Assembly (NCBI RefSeq): GCF_003614885.1
Contig: NZ_QZMS01000007.1
Span: forward strand, 930,001-994,000
Reading direction: 5' to 3'
DNA: 64,000 nucleotides
Source: Photobacterium salinisoli
GTDB taxonomy: Bacteria; Pseudomonadota; Gammaproteobacteria; Enterobacterales; Vibrionaceae
Shown here: in pieces, positions 1 through 7,840 of the stretch
Layout: the number at the start of each line of letters is the position of its first letter
Numbering within the stretch: position 1 is the first letter of the stretch
Translations under genes and position numbers: made by a program
The notes under the pieces: model-generated
Database searches by the model: none
Seen by the model: only the letters and a program-made list of their open reading frames with translations
Told to the model about the DNA's origin: nothing

Positions 1-308
1 TTGTAGTTTTGATCAAGCTGCTTTTCTTGGCTCATGTTGCATGCTTCCACTAAAAAATTTCAACTACACTCTTGTTTCTTTGCGAACAACTTCATTTCGC
101 AATGCCACCCAAAGCTTAGACAAATCCTGTGTTGTTTTTATAAACAATTCGACACGGAAATTGCTATTTTGTTGTAAAAGTGGCATTTTCAGCACGCATA
201 ATACTTGAGATAAGAAATGATTGACAGTGTGAAGGGTGAGCTCATGTCGTGGCTCACTATTTTTATGCAAAAAGTTTGAACTATGTAACATGGGAAATGT
301 ATACAATC
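1..308. other. left-edge stretch without a convincing gene
   Basis: Only short open frames are present. The minus-strand frame at 64-306 has no recognisable domain and no convincing ribosome binding site. I see no repeat or RNA gene here. The gene to the left is outside the window. Confidence 0.4.
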
Positions 309-485
309 ATGGCTGCACAGAAACTAACGAAAGCTCGGTTGATCCAAATTTTGCTCCTACTTACTGTTCTGATTGCGGCATTCGTATGGAGAACAATTAC
401 ATATACATCTGACAATAAGGCAGAAGAAGTACCAAGTTCTTGCGAGAAAGTATCAGAAGAATGTACTGGGAGTGAGGCGAAGTAG
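309..485 (+). CDS. possible small single-pass membrane protein
   Basis: The frame starting at this ATG encodes 58 residues: a short basic N-terminus (AAQKLTKAR), one strongly hydrophobic helix at about residues 11-27, and an acidic tail with two cysteines (SSCEK and SEECTG). This is the layout of a small inner-membrane protein with its tail outside. I do not recognise a family. The open frame extends upstream to a GTG at 249, and an ATG at 297 is also possible; a GGGAA near 291 is the only purine-rich stretch. It is isolated, so there is no operon context. It could be a chance open frame. Confidence 0.3.
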   Translation: MAAQKLTKARLIQILLLLTVLIAAFVWRTITYTSDNKAEEVPSSCEKVSEECTGSEAK

Positions 486-816
486 GAGCTGAAATCACTG
501 CTGATCGTCAGTGCGGGAAGAAGCAAGAAACGGGTACCAGTAGCCGTTCTCTTTGTATTTAAAGCAGCCAGGTGAGGCTGTGCTGGGTGATGATTTGTTT
601 AATCGGTATCAAAAAGTATGAAGTGGCAATTAAGTTGTTGAAAGATAGGGTTTTTTGTTGGTTTTATGCAATCTTGCTCTGATAAGGCAAACATACGGGC
701 ACAAGATTGAAAAATATATCATTATTTTTCATTTAAAATTAATTAAAACCCATTAAAAACAATTATATAAAAAGAAACTTTCATCTATTCACTATGTTGG
801 ATCTTTTCCTGAGCCA
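486..816. other. AT-rich intergenic stretch
   Basis: About 330 bases with no supported gene. The second half is strongly AT-rich with runs of A and T around 720-780. It lies downstream of both the small plus-strand frame and the minus-strand SDR gene. No clear terminator hairpin was found. Confidence 0.5.
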
Positions 817-1506
817 TTACGGCGATTTTTTATCCAAAACTCGGTTCGAAATGTTGAAAACCTGTCCGTTGATGTACGAGGCTTCGTTACTTACTAAAAA
901 ACGTACCATAGCTGCCACGTCTTTGAATTGATTTACATCATTTTTTTTTGCATCAGCCCGGTTAAGAATGTATCGGGCAGCATGGACAGAAACATCCGGC
1001 GATAAGCTATTGGCCAAAGCTTCAGTCAGTCCAATTAGGCCTTGGCTACAGACTGCGAGTAATTCACTGTTAATAGCTGATTCTTGTGGCGTAGGGACAA
1101 CATGGACAATCGTCCCTTTCGTTGCTTTCAGAAGAGGCAGAGATTGTCTGGCGGTAAACAAGGTTGCTGTTAACTGGTGGTGAAGTGCCTGGTTCCAATC
1201 AAACAAATCCATTTCAGTGAAGGGGATGCCCACATCGGGAAGTGATACCGATGGGTTAATGACAAGTGCATCAAGCCGACCAAATTGAGACTCAATCTCC
1301 CGGACGGCTGCGGCAATGTCTGATTCTTTACTGCAGTCTGTATTGCGAAATCTGACTCGTGGATCCTCTGCAACCAAATCGTAACCCGCATTTTCGTCAT
1401 TGCTCAGTGACATGACAATAGACTGAGTAGCAGCAAGCTCTTTACAGATACGTTTGCCTAACTCTGTTGTTCCTTCTGTGACAATCATTACTGGTTGCTT
1501 TGTCAT
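817..1506 (-). CDS. short-chain dehydrogenase-fold protein lacking the catalytic residues
   Basis: The 229-residue product has the length and layout of classical short-chain dehydrogenases, including FabG-like segments such as QGLIGLTEALA and a C-terminal FLVSNEASYINGQVF. The defining motifs are degenerate. The glycine-rich TGxxxGxG reads TEGTTELG, the NNAG motif reads INPS, the active-site Ser position is Pro, and the YxxxK pair reads LAVCS, with Leu at about 150 and Ser at about 154. It is therefore unlikely to be an ordinary NAD(P)-dependent reductase and may bind a ligand or partner. The start is the ATG at 1506; a TTG lies two codons upstream. It is divergent from the nosP-like gene. Family assignment is sound; function is unknown. 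Confidence 0.75.
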   Translation of the reverse strand: MTKQPVMIVTEGTTELGKRICKELAATQSIVMSLSNDENAGYDLVAEDPRVRFRNTDCSKESDIAAAVREIESQFGRLDALVINPSVSLPDVGIPFTEMDLFDWNQALHHQLTATLFTARQSLPLLKATKGTIVHVVPTPQESAINSELLAVCSQGLIGLTEALANSLSPDVSVHAARYILNRADAKKNDVNQFKDVAAMVRFLVSNEASYINGQVFNISNRVLDKKSP

Positions 1507-1658
1507 ACCCAAATCTGCTTTGTCGAATAGTTAAATACTAATAACGGTAAATCGCACACAGACTTAAGAGTTTTTTTTATAAAAATTCAATACTCTGCTG
1601 ATCCTCAAATTGAAACTGTCTATTATGGGGAAGATACACACTCAGCCGTGAACACTAC

Positions 1659-2831
1659 ATGGAAATTGTTACCAGTTACTCAACGATAGAAACGACAACA
1701 GCAGCAGTAGATGAGGCTGTTAGTCAACTGAAAGCCAGATTAGTACGGCCCAGCTTATTGTTGGTGTACTTTTCAGGGCATGACAATGCGCAAGTTATCC
1801 GAGAGCAACTTGTTGCCGAATTCCCCGATACTCAAATTTTAGGCTGTTCATCATGTCAGGGAATCCTGACAGAAGCAGGATATTTTCCCGATCGGGTTGT
1901 CGGTTTATGGGCTGTCTTTGACTTCAATGGTGCGTATGGCTCTGCTTTAGTGTCTACCCATCAGCTTCCTCATCAAATGGCGAAACAGGCATTGCTGAAG
2001 GCCATTCAAAACACCGGACGCTTGGGGGAATTACCTTCACTCGTTTTGCTGCACGCAAGTCCTGGCGCTGAAGAAGAGGTGATACAGGCCATATCTCAGG
2101 AGTTTGGCACACCAGTGCCTATAATTGGTGGGAGCGCCGCGGATGCAGGGGTTTTGGGAGAATGGCAACTTTTCACTCAAGATCATTCTGCTTCTGATGG
2201 TGTTGCTGTGAGTGTCTTTTATCCGTCATGCGACTTAAGCTTCTCTTTTCATTCAGGTTACGCAAAAACTGATCATCGCGCAGTGGCGACTAAGGTAGAA
2301 GGACGAGAGCTTATAGAACTCGACTACCGACCAGCAAAAGAGGTGTATGAAGAGTGGATTAAGCAACCCTTAGAGTATGGCCAAAGCATAATGTCTCTCT
2401 CAGCTTTGCATCCTATTGGTCGTATTGCCGGCACCTTACACGACTTGCCTTATTTTAAGCTCGCTCATCCCAATTCTGTTACTGCACGTGGTGGAATCAC
2501 ATTGTTTGCTTCAGTAAAGGAAGGAGAGGAACTCTACCTGATGACGGGGACGGAAGAAAACCTGGTTAACCGGACTGGCCGCACAGTGGACGGTTTGCTT
2601 CATGATAGCCATCAGCAGATCGAGGCCATTGGCGGAATAAGTATTTATTGTGCCGGCTGTATGCTCCAGGTGAAACCCCGTATGGACATGGTTGCTGAGA
2701 AAATGCAGCAAGCTATGCTCAATGCCCCGTTTATTTGTCCGTTCACATTTGGAGAACAAGGCCAGTTTCTTGGTGGTGAGAATGAGCATGGTAATTTAAT
2801 GATTTCTAACGTTTTGTTTTACCGGGAATAA
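1659..2831 (+). CDS. nosP: FIST-domain sensor protein, NosP-like
   Basis: A 390-residue soluble protein with FIST N-terminal (about 35-230) and FIST C-terminal (about 235-370) domains; the GCSSCQG and IIGGSAAD segments are typical of the family. FIST proteins encoded next to histidine kinases include NosP, a haemoprotein that senses nitric oxide and controls its partner kinase in Pseudomonas and Vibrio. The stop overlaps the next start by one base (TAATG), so it is almost certainly co-translated with the hybrid kinase. There is no signal peptide. The ATG at 1659 is not preceded by a strong ribosome site. The NosP role is inferred from the domain and the kinase partner; haem binding cannot be read from the sequence. 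Confidence 0.75.
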   Translation: MEIVTSYSTIETTTAAVDEAVSQLKARLVRPSLLLVYFSGHDNAQVIREQLVAEFPDTQILGCSSCQGILTEAGYFPDRVVGLWAVFDFNGAYGSALVSTHQLPHQMAKQALLKAIQNTGRLGELPSLVLLHASPGAEEEVIQAISQEFGTPVPIIGGSAADAGVLGEWQLFTQDHSASDGVAVSVFYPSCDLSFSFHSGYAKTDHRAVATKVEGRELIELDYRPAKEVYEEWIKQPLEYGQSIMSLSALHPIGRIAGTLHDLPYFKLAHPNSVTARGGITLFASVKEGEELYLMTGTEENLVNRTGRTVDGLLHDSHQQIEAIGGISIYCAGCMLQVKPRMDMVAEKMQQAMLNAPFICPFTFGEQGQFLGGENEHGNLMISNVLFYRE

Positions 2832-4921
2832 TGAGCATGCCAGGCAGAGAAACAGAAACCTTACAGGAAACCTTGCTTGCCTTACTCAGAAGCCAGGAAA
2901 GAGAAAAACAGCTTAGAGATGAGTACTCTGCTATTTTAGCGGGCATGTCAGCAATGGCTGGCGCTAACAGCAAACGGCAAGTATTCAACAGCCTGCTGGC
3001 TGTTCTGCGCAAATACATTGGCTTCGAACACGCACTGGTGCTGACTCGTGAAGATGAAACATCACATTTAGAAGAGCTTGTCACCACCTGTACAAATTTT
3101 GAATCTTGCTCCTGGGAAGTTAATCAAACTTTTATACGTGCGATCAACGGTGAAAGTATTGCACTTTTCGACCCGCTGCAAGTTGCTGAATTTCGTTTTT
3201 TACCCAAGGACCAGCTTGAACTCTGTCGCTCAGTGTTGATGACGGGAGTGAAAGTCAGTTCAGGTGACGCATTACTACTATTTTTACATTCTCAACCCGG
3301 TCAGTTTGGCGCTTCTTGTAAACGAGTGCTGGCTCGATTCCGACCGTTACTTGAGCGCGCAATTATCGACATTGATTACAGGGAAAGGTTACAAACTCTG
3401 GTGACAGTGCGAACTCAAGAGTTACTGCATAACCAGCAGCGATTTAAAGACTTTGCAAATACTGTCGGTGACTGGTTTTGGGAGATAGATACTGAATACA
3501 GGTTTACGTATATTTCTGCGCCAGACTTATCTAATCATGTGATTGATAAGAAAAGTTTGTTAGATCTCTTTGAGGATGATAACGCTTTTCAAACCAAGTT
3601 ACGTAATAAATTACTCAGCAATGAGGATTTTGAAGATCTGGAGTGGCAGTTGCCCGGCAGTGAGGGTGGGGCATGGATAAGTTTCAGCGGTAGCCCGTAC
3701 TTTAGCAAACACGGAGAACTTCGTGGATACCGGGGAACAGCGAAAGATATCACCAGCAAGAAACAGCGTTTAGTTGAATTGCAGCAGGCACGGCAACAAG
3801 CAGAATCTGCAAATGCCGCTAAATCTCAGTTTCTGGCCATGATGAGCCATGAAATTCGCACGCCTTTGAATGCAGTTCTTGGTTTGATGGATACTTTAGC
3901 TGATTCAGGGCTGAATATTGAGCAGCTCAAATGGGTCAATCAAATGGAGCAGTCTGCGCAACTGCTTCTGACGATCATTAACGATATTCTGGATCTCTCT
4001 CGTATAGAGTCGGGCAAGTTTGATTTATACATGGAACCTATGTCTGTCGCAGATTGCGCTACGTTGGTCGTTGAACAATTGCGAGATCAGGCACAGAAAA
4101 AAAACATCGATTTGAATATCCGGGTTGATGAAACAGTTCCTGCAAAAACGCAGGGGGACAAAAACCGCGTTACTCAGGTCATGTTTAACCTGATTGGTAA
4201 TGCCATCAAATTTACAAACAGTGGCTCTGTCAATGTTGTTGTCACAACAGCAGATAATGAGATTGTAATTAAAGTTATTGATACCGGGATAGGTATCTCT
4301 GATGAAGCTCAGAAAAATCTCTTTAATCCGTTTGTTCAGGCTGACGGTAGTATTACCAGGAAATATGGCGGTACCGGCTTGGGGCTGGCCATCAGCCGCC
4401 ATCTTGTAGGAAAAATGCAAGGCCGTATATCATTGGTCAGTCATTTAGGCCAAGGTAGCTGTTTTTCTGTTTTTTTACCGATTGTCACAGCTGCAGCGGA
4501 AATAGAAGAAGAAAAACTACCTCAAAGAAAAACTCCGCGCCGAGCATTATCCATTTTGTTGGCTGAAGACAGTAAGACAAACCAGATGGTCGCAAAACTT
4601 ATGTTGGAAAAACGAGGACACCTGGTTCAAGTGGCGGACAACGGGCAAATGGCACTGGATATGATTGCAGCGTCACCTGAGCAATTTGATTTGATATTAA
4701 TGGATATCTCTATGCCGGTTATGGACGGTATGGAAGCAACCAGAAAAATCCGGGAAAAGCATGTTGATTTACCCATCGTTGCGCTGACGGCAAATGCCAT
4801 GCATTCAGATCAGCTTGAATATCAAAAAGCGGGCATGAACGGCTTTTTAGCGAAGCCGATACGTGTAACTGAATTGGACAAATTGCTGAGTGAGTACGCC
4901 GAGTTAGTCTCGCTGGCATAG
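2831..4921 (+). CDS. hybrid sensor histidine kinase, partner of the FIST protein (VpsS/NahK-like)
   Basis: A 696-residue soluble hybrid kinase without membrane segments. In order: an N-terminal coiled segment and a GAF-like region to about 190, a PAS domain at about 200-310 (GDWFWEIDTEYRFTYIS), HisKA with the phospho-acceptor His in FLAMMSHEIRTPLNAVLG near 340, HATPase with DTGIGI and GGTGLGLAIS boxes, and a C-terminal receiver with the phospho-Asp in LILMDISMPVMDG near 625. There is no HPt domain, so phosphate must pass to a separate HPt protein. In V. cholerae the analogous kinase VpsS, paired with a FIST protein, feeds LuxU. It probably works as a nitric-oxide-responsive relay with the gene before it. 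The partner HPt is inference. Confidence 0.85.
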   Translation: MSMPGRETETLQETLLALLRSQEREKQLRDEYSAILAGMSAMAGANSKRQVFNSLLAVLRKYIGFEHALVLTREDETSHLEELVTTCTNFESCSWEVNQTFIRAINGESIALFDPLQVAEFRFLPKDQLELCRSVLMTGVKVSSGDALLLFLHSQPGQFGASCKRVLARFRPLLERAIIDIDYRERLQTLVTVRTQELLHNQQRFKDFANTVGDWFWEIDTEYRFTYISAPDLSNHVIDKKSLLDLFEDDNAFQTKLRNKLLSNEDFEDLEWQLPGSEGGAWISFSGSPYFSKHGELRGYRGTAKDITSKKQRLVELQQARQQAESANAAKSQFLAMMSHEIRTPLNAVLGLMDTLADSGLNIEQLKWVNQMEQSAQLLLTIINDILDLSRIESGKFDLYMEPMSVADCATLVVEQLRDQAQKKNIDLNIRVDETVPAKTQGDKNRVTQVMFNLIGNAIKFTNSGSVNVVVTTADNEIVIKVIDTGIGISDEAQKNLFNPFVQADGSITRKYGGTGLGLAISRHLVGKMQGRISLVSHLGQGSCFSVFLPIVTAAAEIEEEKLPQRKTPRRALSILLAEDSKTNQMVAKLMLEKRGHLVQVADNGQMALDMIAASPEQFDLILMDISMPVMDGMEATRKIREKHVDLPIVALTANAMHSDQLEYQKAGMNGFLAKPIRVTELDKLLSEYAELVSLA

Positions 4922-4929
4922 TTTTTCTT

Positions 4930-4957
4930 GCCGACGAACACATCGGTGTTCGTCGGC
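4930..4957 (+). terminator. strong hairpin after the hybrid kinase gene
   Basis: An 11-bp perfect stem (GCCGACGAACA with TGTTCGTCGGC) begins eight bases after the kinase stop codon. No T-run follows on either strand, so it is a hairpin that may end or protect the transcript rather than a canonical intrinsic terminator. Confidence 0.5.
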
Positions 4958-5141
4958 CTTAGGTAATTACACCTGACATTGAAGAACCAGGCAAACTGAC
5001 ATTTGCAGCAGGACTTAAATATAAGTGTGAATTACCTATTTTATGGTAAATCAGCGTTATGGTTAAATGGCGCGCTTTACTAACCAGGTAACCATAGAGA
5101 AGAGAGCAGAAGAGCTCTACATATAATCCTCGCTATCCTTT

Positions 5142-5169
5142 ATTTAACATAATGTACATAATGCGAACT
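5142..5169 (-). other. dif: dif site (XerC/XerD recombination site, chromosome terminus)
   Basis: The 28-bp element has two 11-bp arms around a 6-bp centre. The left arm ATTTAACATAA is the exact complement of the conserved XerD arm TTATGTTAAAT of enterobacterial and Vibrio dif. The centre is TGTACA. The right arm TAATGCGAACT differs from the complement of the E. coli XerC arm GGTGCGCATAA at only a few bases. Read on the minus strand it runs XerC arm, centre, XerD arm. Context agrees: matP lies 2 kb away and eight matS sites follow in the next 50 kb. XerCD would resolve chromosome dimers here under FtsK control. Confidence 0.88.
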
Positions 5170-5279
5170 GACAGTGTAAGGTCTAGTAGTTAGATGTATC
5201 AGGTTTGTGCCAGATTGAAATGTCATGTTGTTTTAGCTTTCTTTACCGTGTTTGGAGCCTGTGGATGCTAATACTATGA

Positions 5280-5965
5280 CTGAGAATCAAGCTGCTCCAA
5301 GACATCTGTGACAAACAGTTCACCGGTGTTGAGGCTGCCCGTTTACCTAAACTGAGTCCGCGCTAAGTTTATCGTTTGGTCAAACGCTTCATTGAATTAG
5401 GTGCTGCTGGTTTGTTTCATTAAAATGTGGCCAACCAGGCAATCATCGCCATGATGATTAATTAAAATTTCATACATTGGCCTTGCTCCATCAGCTATAC
5501 AGCGACTTCGCTCCGATATTGGCTCATGAAAAACTCCCCGAGGATCATAGCGTCCATGTTTCCGTTGAAACCTTACGACAATGGATGATCGCTTATGGTC
5601 TTTGGGTTCCCCATGCCAAACGCAAGCCACGTGTCTACCAGTCTCGTCATCGTCGTGATTGCCTGGGTGAATTGGTTAAAATTGACGGCTTACATCATGA
5701 CTGATTCGAAGGCCGCAGCCCTAAATGTTGTTTACTGGTTTGTATCGATGACACTGGCCGCCTGATGAACCTGCGCTTCAGTAACACTGAAGCGGCTTTC
5801 GATTATATGGCGGCAAACCGTGAATATCTTGAGCAACACGGTAAGCTGACCGCGTTCTATAGCGACCGGCATGCAGTTTCCTACGTTAATGATGGTATTA
5901 ATCGTGCGAATAAAACGTTACAGGATCACCGACTCAAAAAGGTGGGTTTGTATGGTACCAATAGC
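5280..5965 (+). pseudogene. broken ISNCY-family transposase next to dif
   Basis: Pieces of an ISNCY-type transposase are readable across two frames. The helix-turn-helix part (VYRLVKRFIELGAAGL) has in-frame stops near 5367 and 5421. A frameshift between about 5440 and 5477 leads to SVETLRQWMIAYGLW and the first catalytic Asp region GELVKIDGLHHD. A TGA at 5702 replaces the usual Trp, followed by CCLLVCIDDTGRLMNLRF and the second Asp region FYSDRHAVSYVND. The text then jumps directly to NRANKTLQD, so roughly 30 residues are deleted and the expected Glu before RANKT is Asn. No terminal inverted repeats were identified. It is a dead remnant. Confidence 0.8.
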
Positions 5966-6305
5966 CCTTACTCCCCCGACTTTACCGAGCCGACATGCTG
6001 TATCCAAAAAAACACTAGTGATGAGCTAAAGTACCTTTGTCTCGCAGGTAGCCAGTTATTAAGAACACGAAAAATAAAAAGTGACAACGTAATACAATCA
6101 AGTGTCGACGTTCAATCTGATAAGCTTTGTTAATTTGCTATGAAGATTGCATTTATCTCATAGCTTTATTTGCTACTGCTACCTGTAATCATAGTTATAG
6201 TGCATTAAAGGTTATACTTTTTGACTCTTTGCTGGTATGTCAGTAAATTCTTATCTAATATCAATGAGGGGAAAAATCGCATAATAATTAGATGGATGCC
6301 TGAAC
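5966..6305. other. intergenic stretch between transposase remnant and receiver gene
   Basis: AT-rich sequence in which the transposase frame runs on to 6133 with no recognisable homology after the NRANKTLQD segment. It holds the promoter region for the receiver gene at 6306; no repeat or RNA was recognised. Confidence 0.5.
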
Positions 6306-6707
6306 ATGAAAAGTATTCTTATCATTGAAGACAATAAAGTGATGGCACAAATTCTAGCCCAGCTGTTGAGAAACAGTATCCAACCAAAAACCTTGCTTCA
6401 TGCCAGTTCTATTAGCCAGGCTGAGGCCATATTCGTAAAATCCCAACTTGTAGGCCATGCGCTAGATTGCGTCTTTTTAGACTTAAACCTCAGCTTGCCT
6501 TTGGATGGCTTGTCGTTACTAAGACAAATAAAACAGGAACAACCAGAGCTGCCAGTTATCGTTGTGACTGCAGAAAATGAAATGGAAACGGTAAAAAAAG
6601 TTATCTCACATAAGCCTGATGGCTATATTGTAAAACCCCTTTCGATGCAAAAGATCAATCAATGTTTAGCTAAGGTTGCAAATTTTCAGCTACATATTGA
6701 AAAGTGA
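6306..6707 (+). CDS. stand-alone response-regulator receiver protein
   Basis: A 133-residue CheY-like protein consisting only of a receiver domain: acidic pocket in LIIEDN, phospho-acceptor Asp in CVFLDLNLS near residue 58, the conserved Thr in VIVVTAENE and Lys in YIVKPLS. There is no output domain, so it acts by protein contact or as a phosphate sink or shuttle. It is a single gene with its own upstream region, about 1.4 kb after the hybrid kinase, and could be part of the same relay, though nothing in the sequence proves it. The ATG at 6306 is preceded by a weak GGATG. Confidence 0.85.
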   Translation: MKSILIIEDNKVMAQILAQLLRNSIQPKTLLHASSISQAEAIFVKSQLVGHALDCVFLDLNLSLPLDGLSLLRQIKQEQPELPVIVVTAENEMETVKKVISHKPDGYIVKPLSMQKINQCLAKVANFQLHIEK

Positions 6708-6770
6708 GCATGAGCGAGTTTGATTAACTTATCCTGCAATAAGTTATGGTGCATTAGGGTGGCAACAATA

Positions 6771-6787
6771 GCCTGCTTTTAGCAGGC
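6771..6787. terminator. hairpin between convergent genes
   Basis: GCCTGC and GCAGGC flank a TTTTA loop between the convergent receiver and DUF3634 genes. There is no T-run, so terminator activity is uncertain. Confidence 0.4.
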
Positions 6788-6796
6788 CTACCTAAG

Positions 6797-7105
6797 CTAA
6801 GCTTGTCTTCGCCCTGATTTCTTGTTGTTGGAAGAGAACGGAAACACGTTGTGAATCTTTTGCTTCACTTTTGCTGGAACATCTTTCGAGAAAACCAGCT
6901 TAGTCGTAAACCTATTCTTATAAACTTTGATATGCCCGCTAAATGGTTCTCGGTGAGCTATATCTTTACACCCATGTAAGAATCCACTGGGGACATTTCC
7001 CTTTGTCTGCTTCAACTCGCCGTGCTCAAATTTTAACATCATCACTGGCCGGTCCTTAAAAACCAGGATCAACACAGCAACTGCCAGCAAAAGAACATAT
7101 TCCAT
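6797..7105 (-). CDS. DUF3634 family membrane-anchored protein
   Basis: A 102-residue protein with an N-terminal hydrophobic segment (MEYVLLLAVAVLILVF) followed by a basic soluble domain with IKVYKNRFTTKLVFSK and VPAKVKQKIHNVFPF. This matches the DUF3634 family found in Vibrionaceae, whose function is unknown. The ATG at 7105 is chosen over one five codons upstream because AGGGATAAGACA precedes it at proper spacing and the hydrophobic helix starts at once. It lies 46 bases downstream of matP on the same strand and is probably co-transcribed with it. Confidence 0.75.
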   Translation of the reverse strand: MEYVLLLAVAVLILVFKDRPVMMLKFEHGELKQTKGNVPSGFLHGCKDIAHREPFSGHIKVYKNRFTTKLVFSKDVPAKVKQKIHNVFPFSSNNKKSGRRQA

Positions 7106-7151
7106 TGTCTTATCCCTCAAACAAACAGCGCATGATATTAGGTATAGCGAA

Positions 7152-7604
7152 TCAGTCGAGTTGAAGCAATTTACTTAAGTCTTGTTTTATGTCCTGCACC
7201 TTTTTATTGGCTTCCAGGGACTTAGTGCTTTCACTCAACAGGTACTCAATTGTATCGGATAGCGTACAGTCTAACTCTTTTGATTTATCGGCCAGTTTCT
7301 CCCAGACACGATAATCCAGATCTATAGATTTTTTACGTGTGTGGACCTGTTCAGCATTGAAGTGGCGTTTTCGCTTCGCACGTATCGCCTGCTTCATCTT
7401 ATTTTCAAGCTCAGGAGACATGTGATGGCCAATCCAATCCAGCACTTTGGTTGGTTCGTGTTCTATCTCGAGTAATGCTGCCACAGCAGCCTCTGCCTCA
7501 CTGGTATCTATATAGCGCGTGACGGCTTGCCCTTCCTTGTACTTCTTTACCAGGTAGCCCCACTTCCAGCCCGCCTCAAGATTTTCTAATTGCTGATATT
7601 TCAT
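7152..7604 (-). CDS. matP: macrodomain Ter protein MatP
   Basis: A 150-residue protein, the same length as E. coli MatP, with the near-identical N-terminus MKYQQLENLEAGWKWGYLVK, the RKRHFNAEQVHTRKKSIDL segment leading into the ribbon-helix-helix DNA-binding domain, and a C-terminal coiled coil (about 125-150) that tetramerises. MatP binds matS sites, compacts the Ter macrodomain and links it to the divisome through ZapB. Its targets are present in this window (eight exact matS sites), and zapC, another division gene, is 11 kb away. It is divergent from lonB, with a one-mismatch matS in the shared upstream region. Confidence 0.97.
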   Translation of the reverse strand: MKYQQLENLEAGWKWGYLVKKYKEGQAVTRYIDTSEAEAAVAALLEIEHEPTKVLDWIGHHMSPELENKMKQAIRAKRKRHFNAEQVHTRKKSIDLDYRVWEKLADKSKELDCTLSDTIEYLLSESTKSLEANKKVQDIKQDLSKLLQLD

Positions 7605-7648
7605 AATCGACGCTTATTTGGGTTTGTAAAGTCTACAATAAATAGAGA

Positions 7649-7661
7649 GTGACAGTGTAAC
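7649..7661. promoter_or_regulatory. one-mismatch matS between matP and lonB
   Basis: GTGACAGTGTAAC differs from the matS consensus GTGACRNYGTCAC at a single base in the right half-site. It sits about 45 bp upstream of the matP start, so MatP might bind its own promoter. It may also be a decayed site without function. Confidence 0.4.
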
Positions 7662-7840
7662 TAGATCGATAGTGAAGCACAATAGCATATTGATTTAGAA
7701 GCATGTATCCATCTTCGAAGGAACGCCTTTTGGCTGATTCTCACCCGAATCGCAGGATAATCCATACCTGTTCTATTATGCGGACAACGATTCCTTTATA
7801 CTGCTGTCTTTTTCACAGTAACGGAAATTATATCAAGCCT

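Noticed and set aside
64..306. 80-codon minus-strand frame at the left edge
   Set aside because: No domain, no ribosome site, low-complexity composition.
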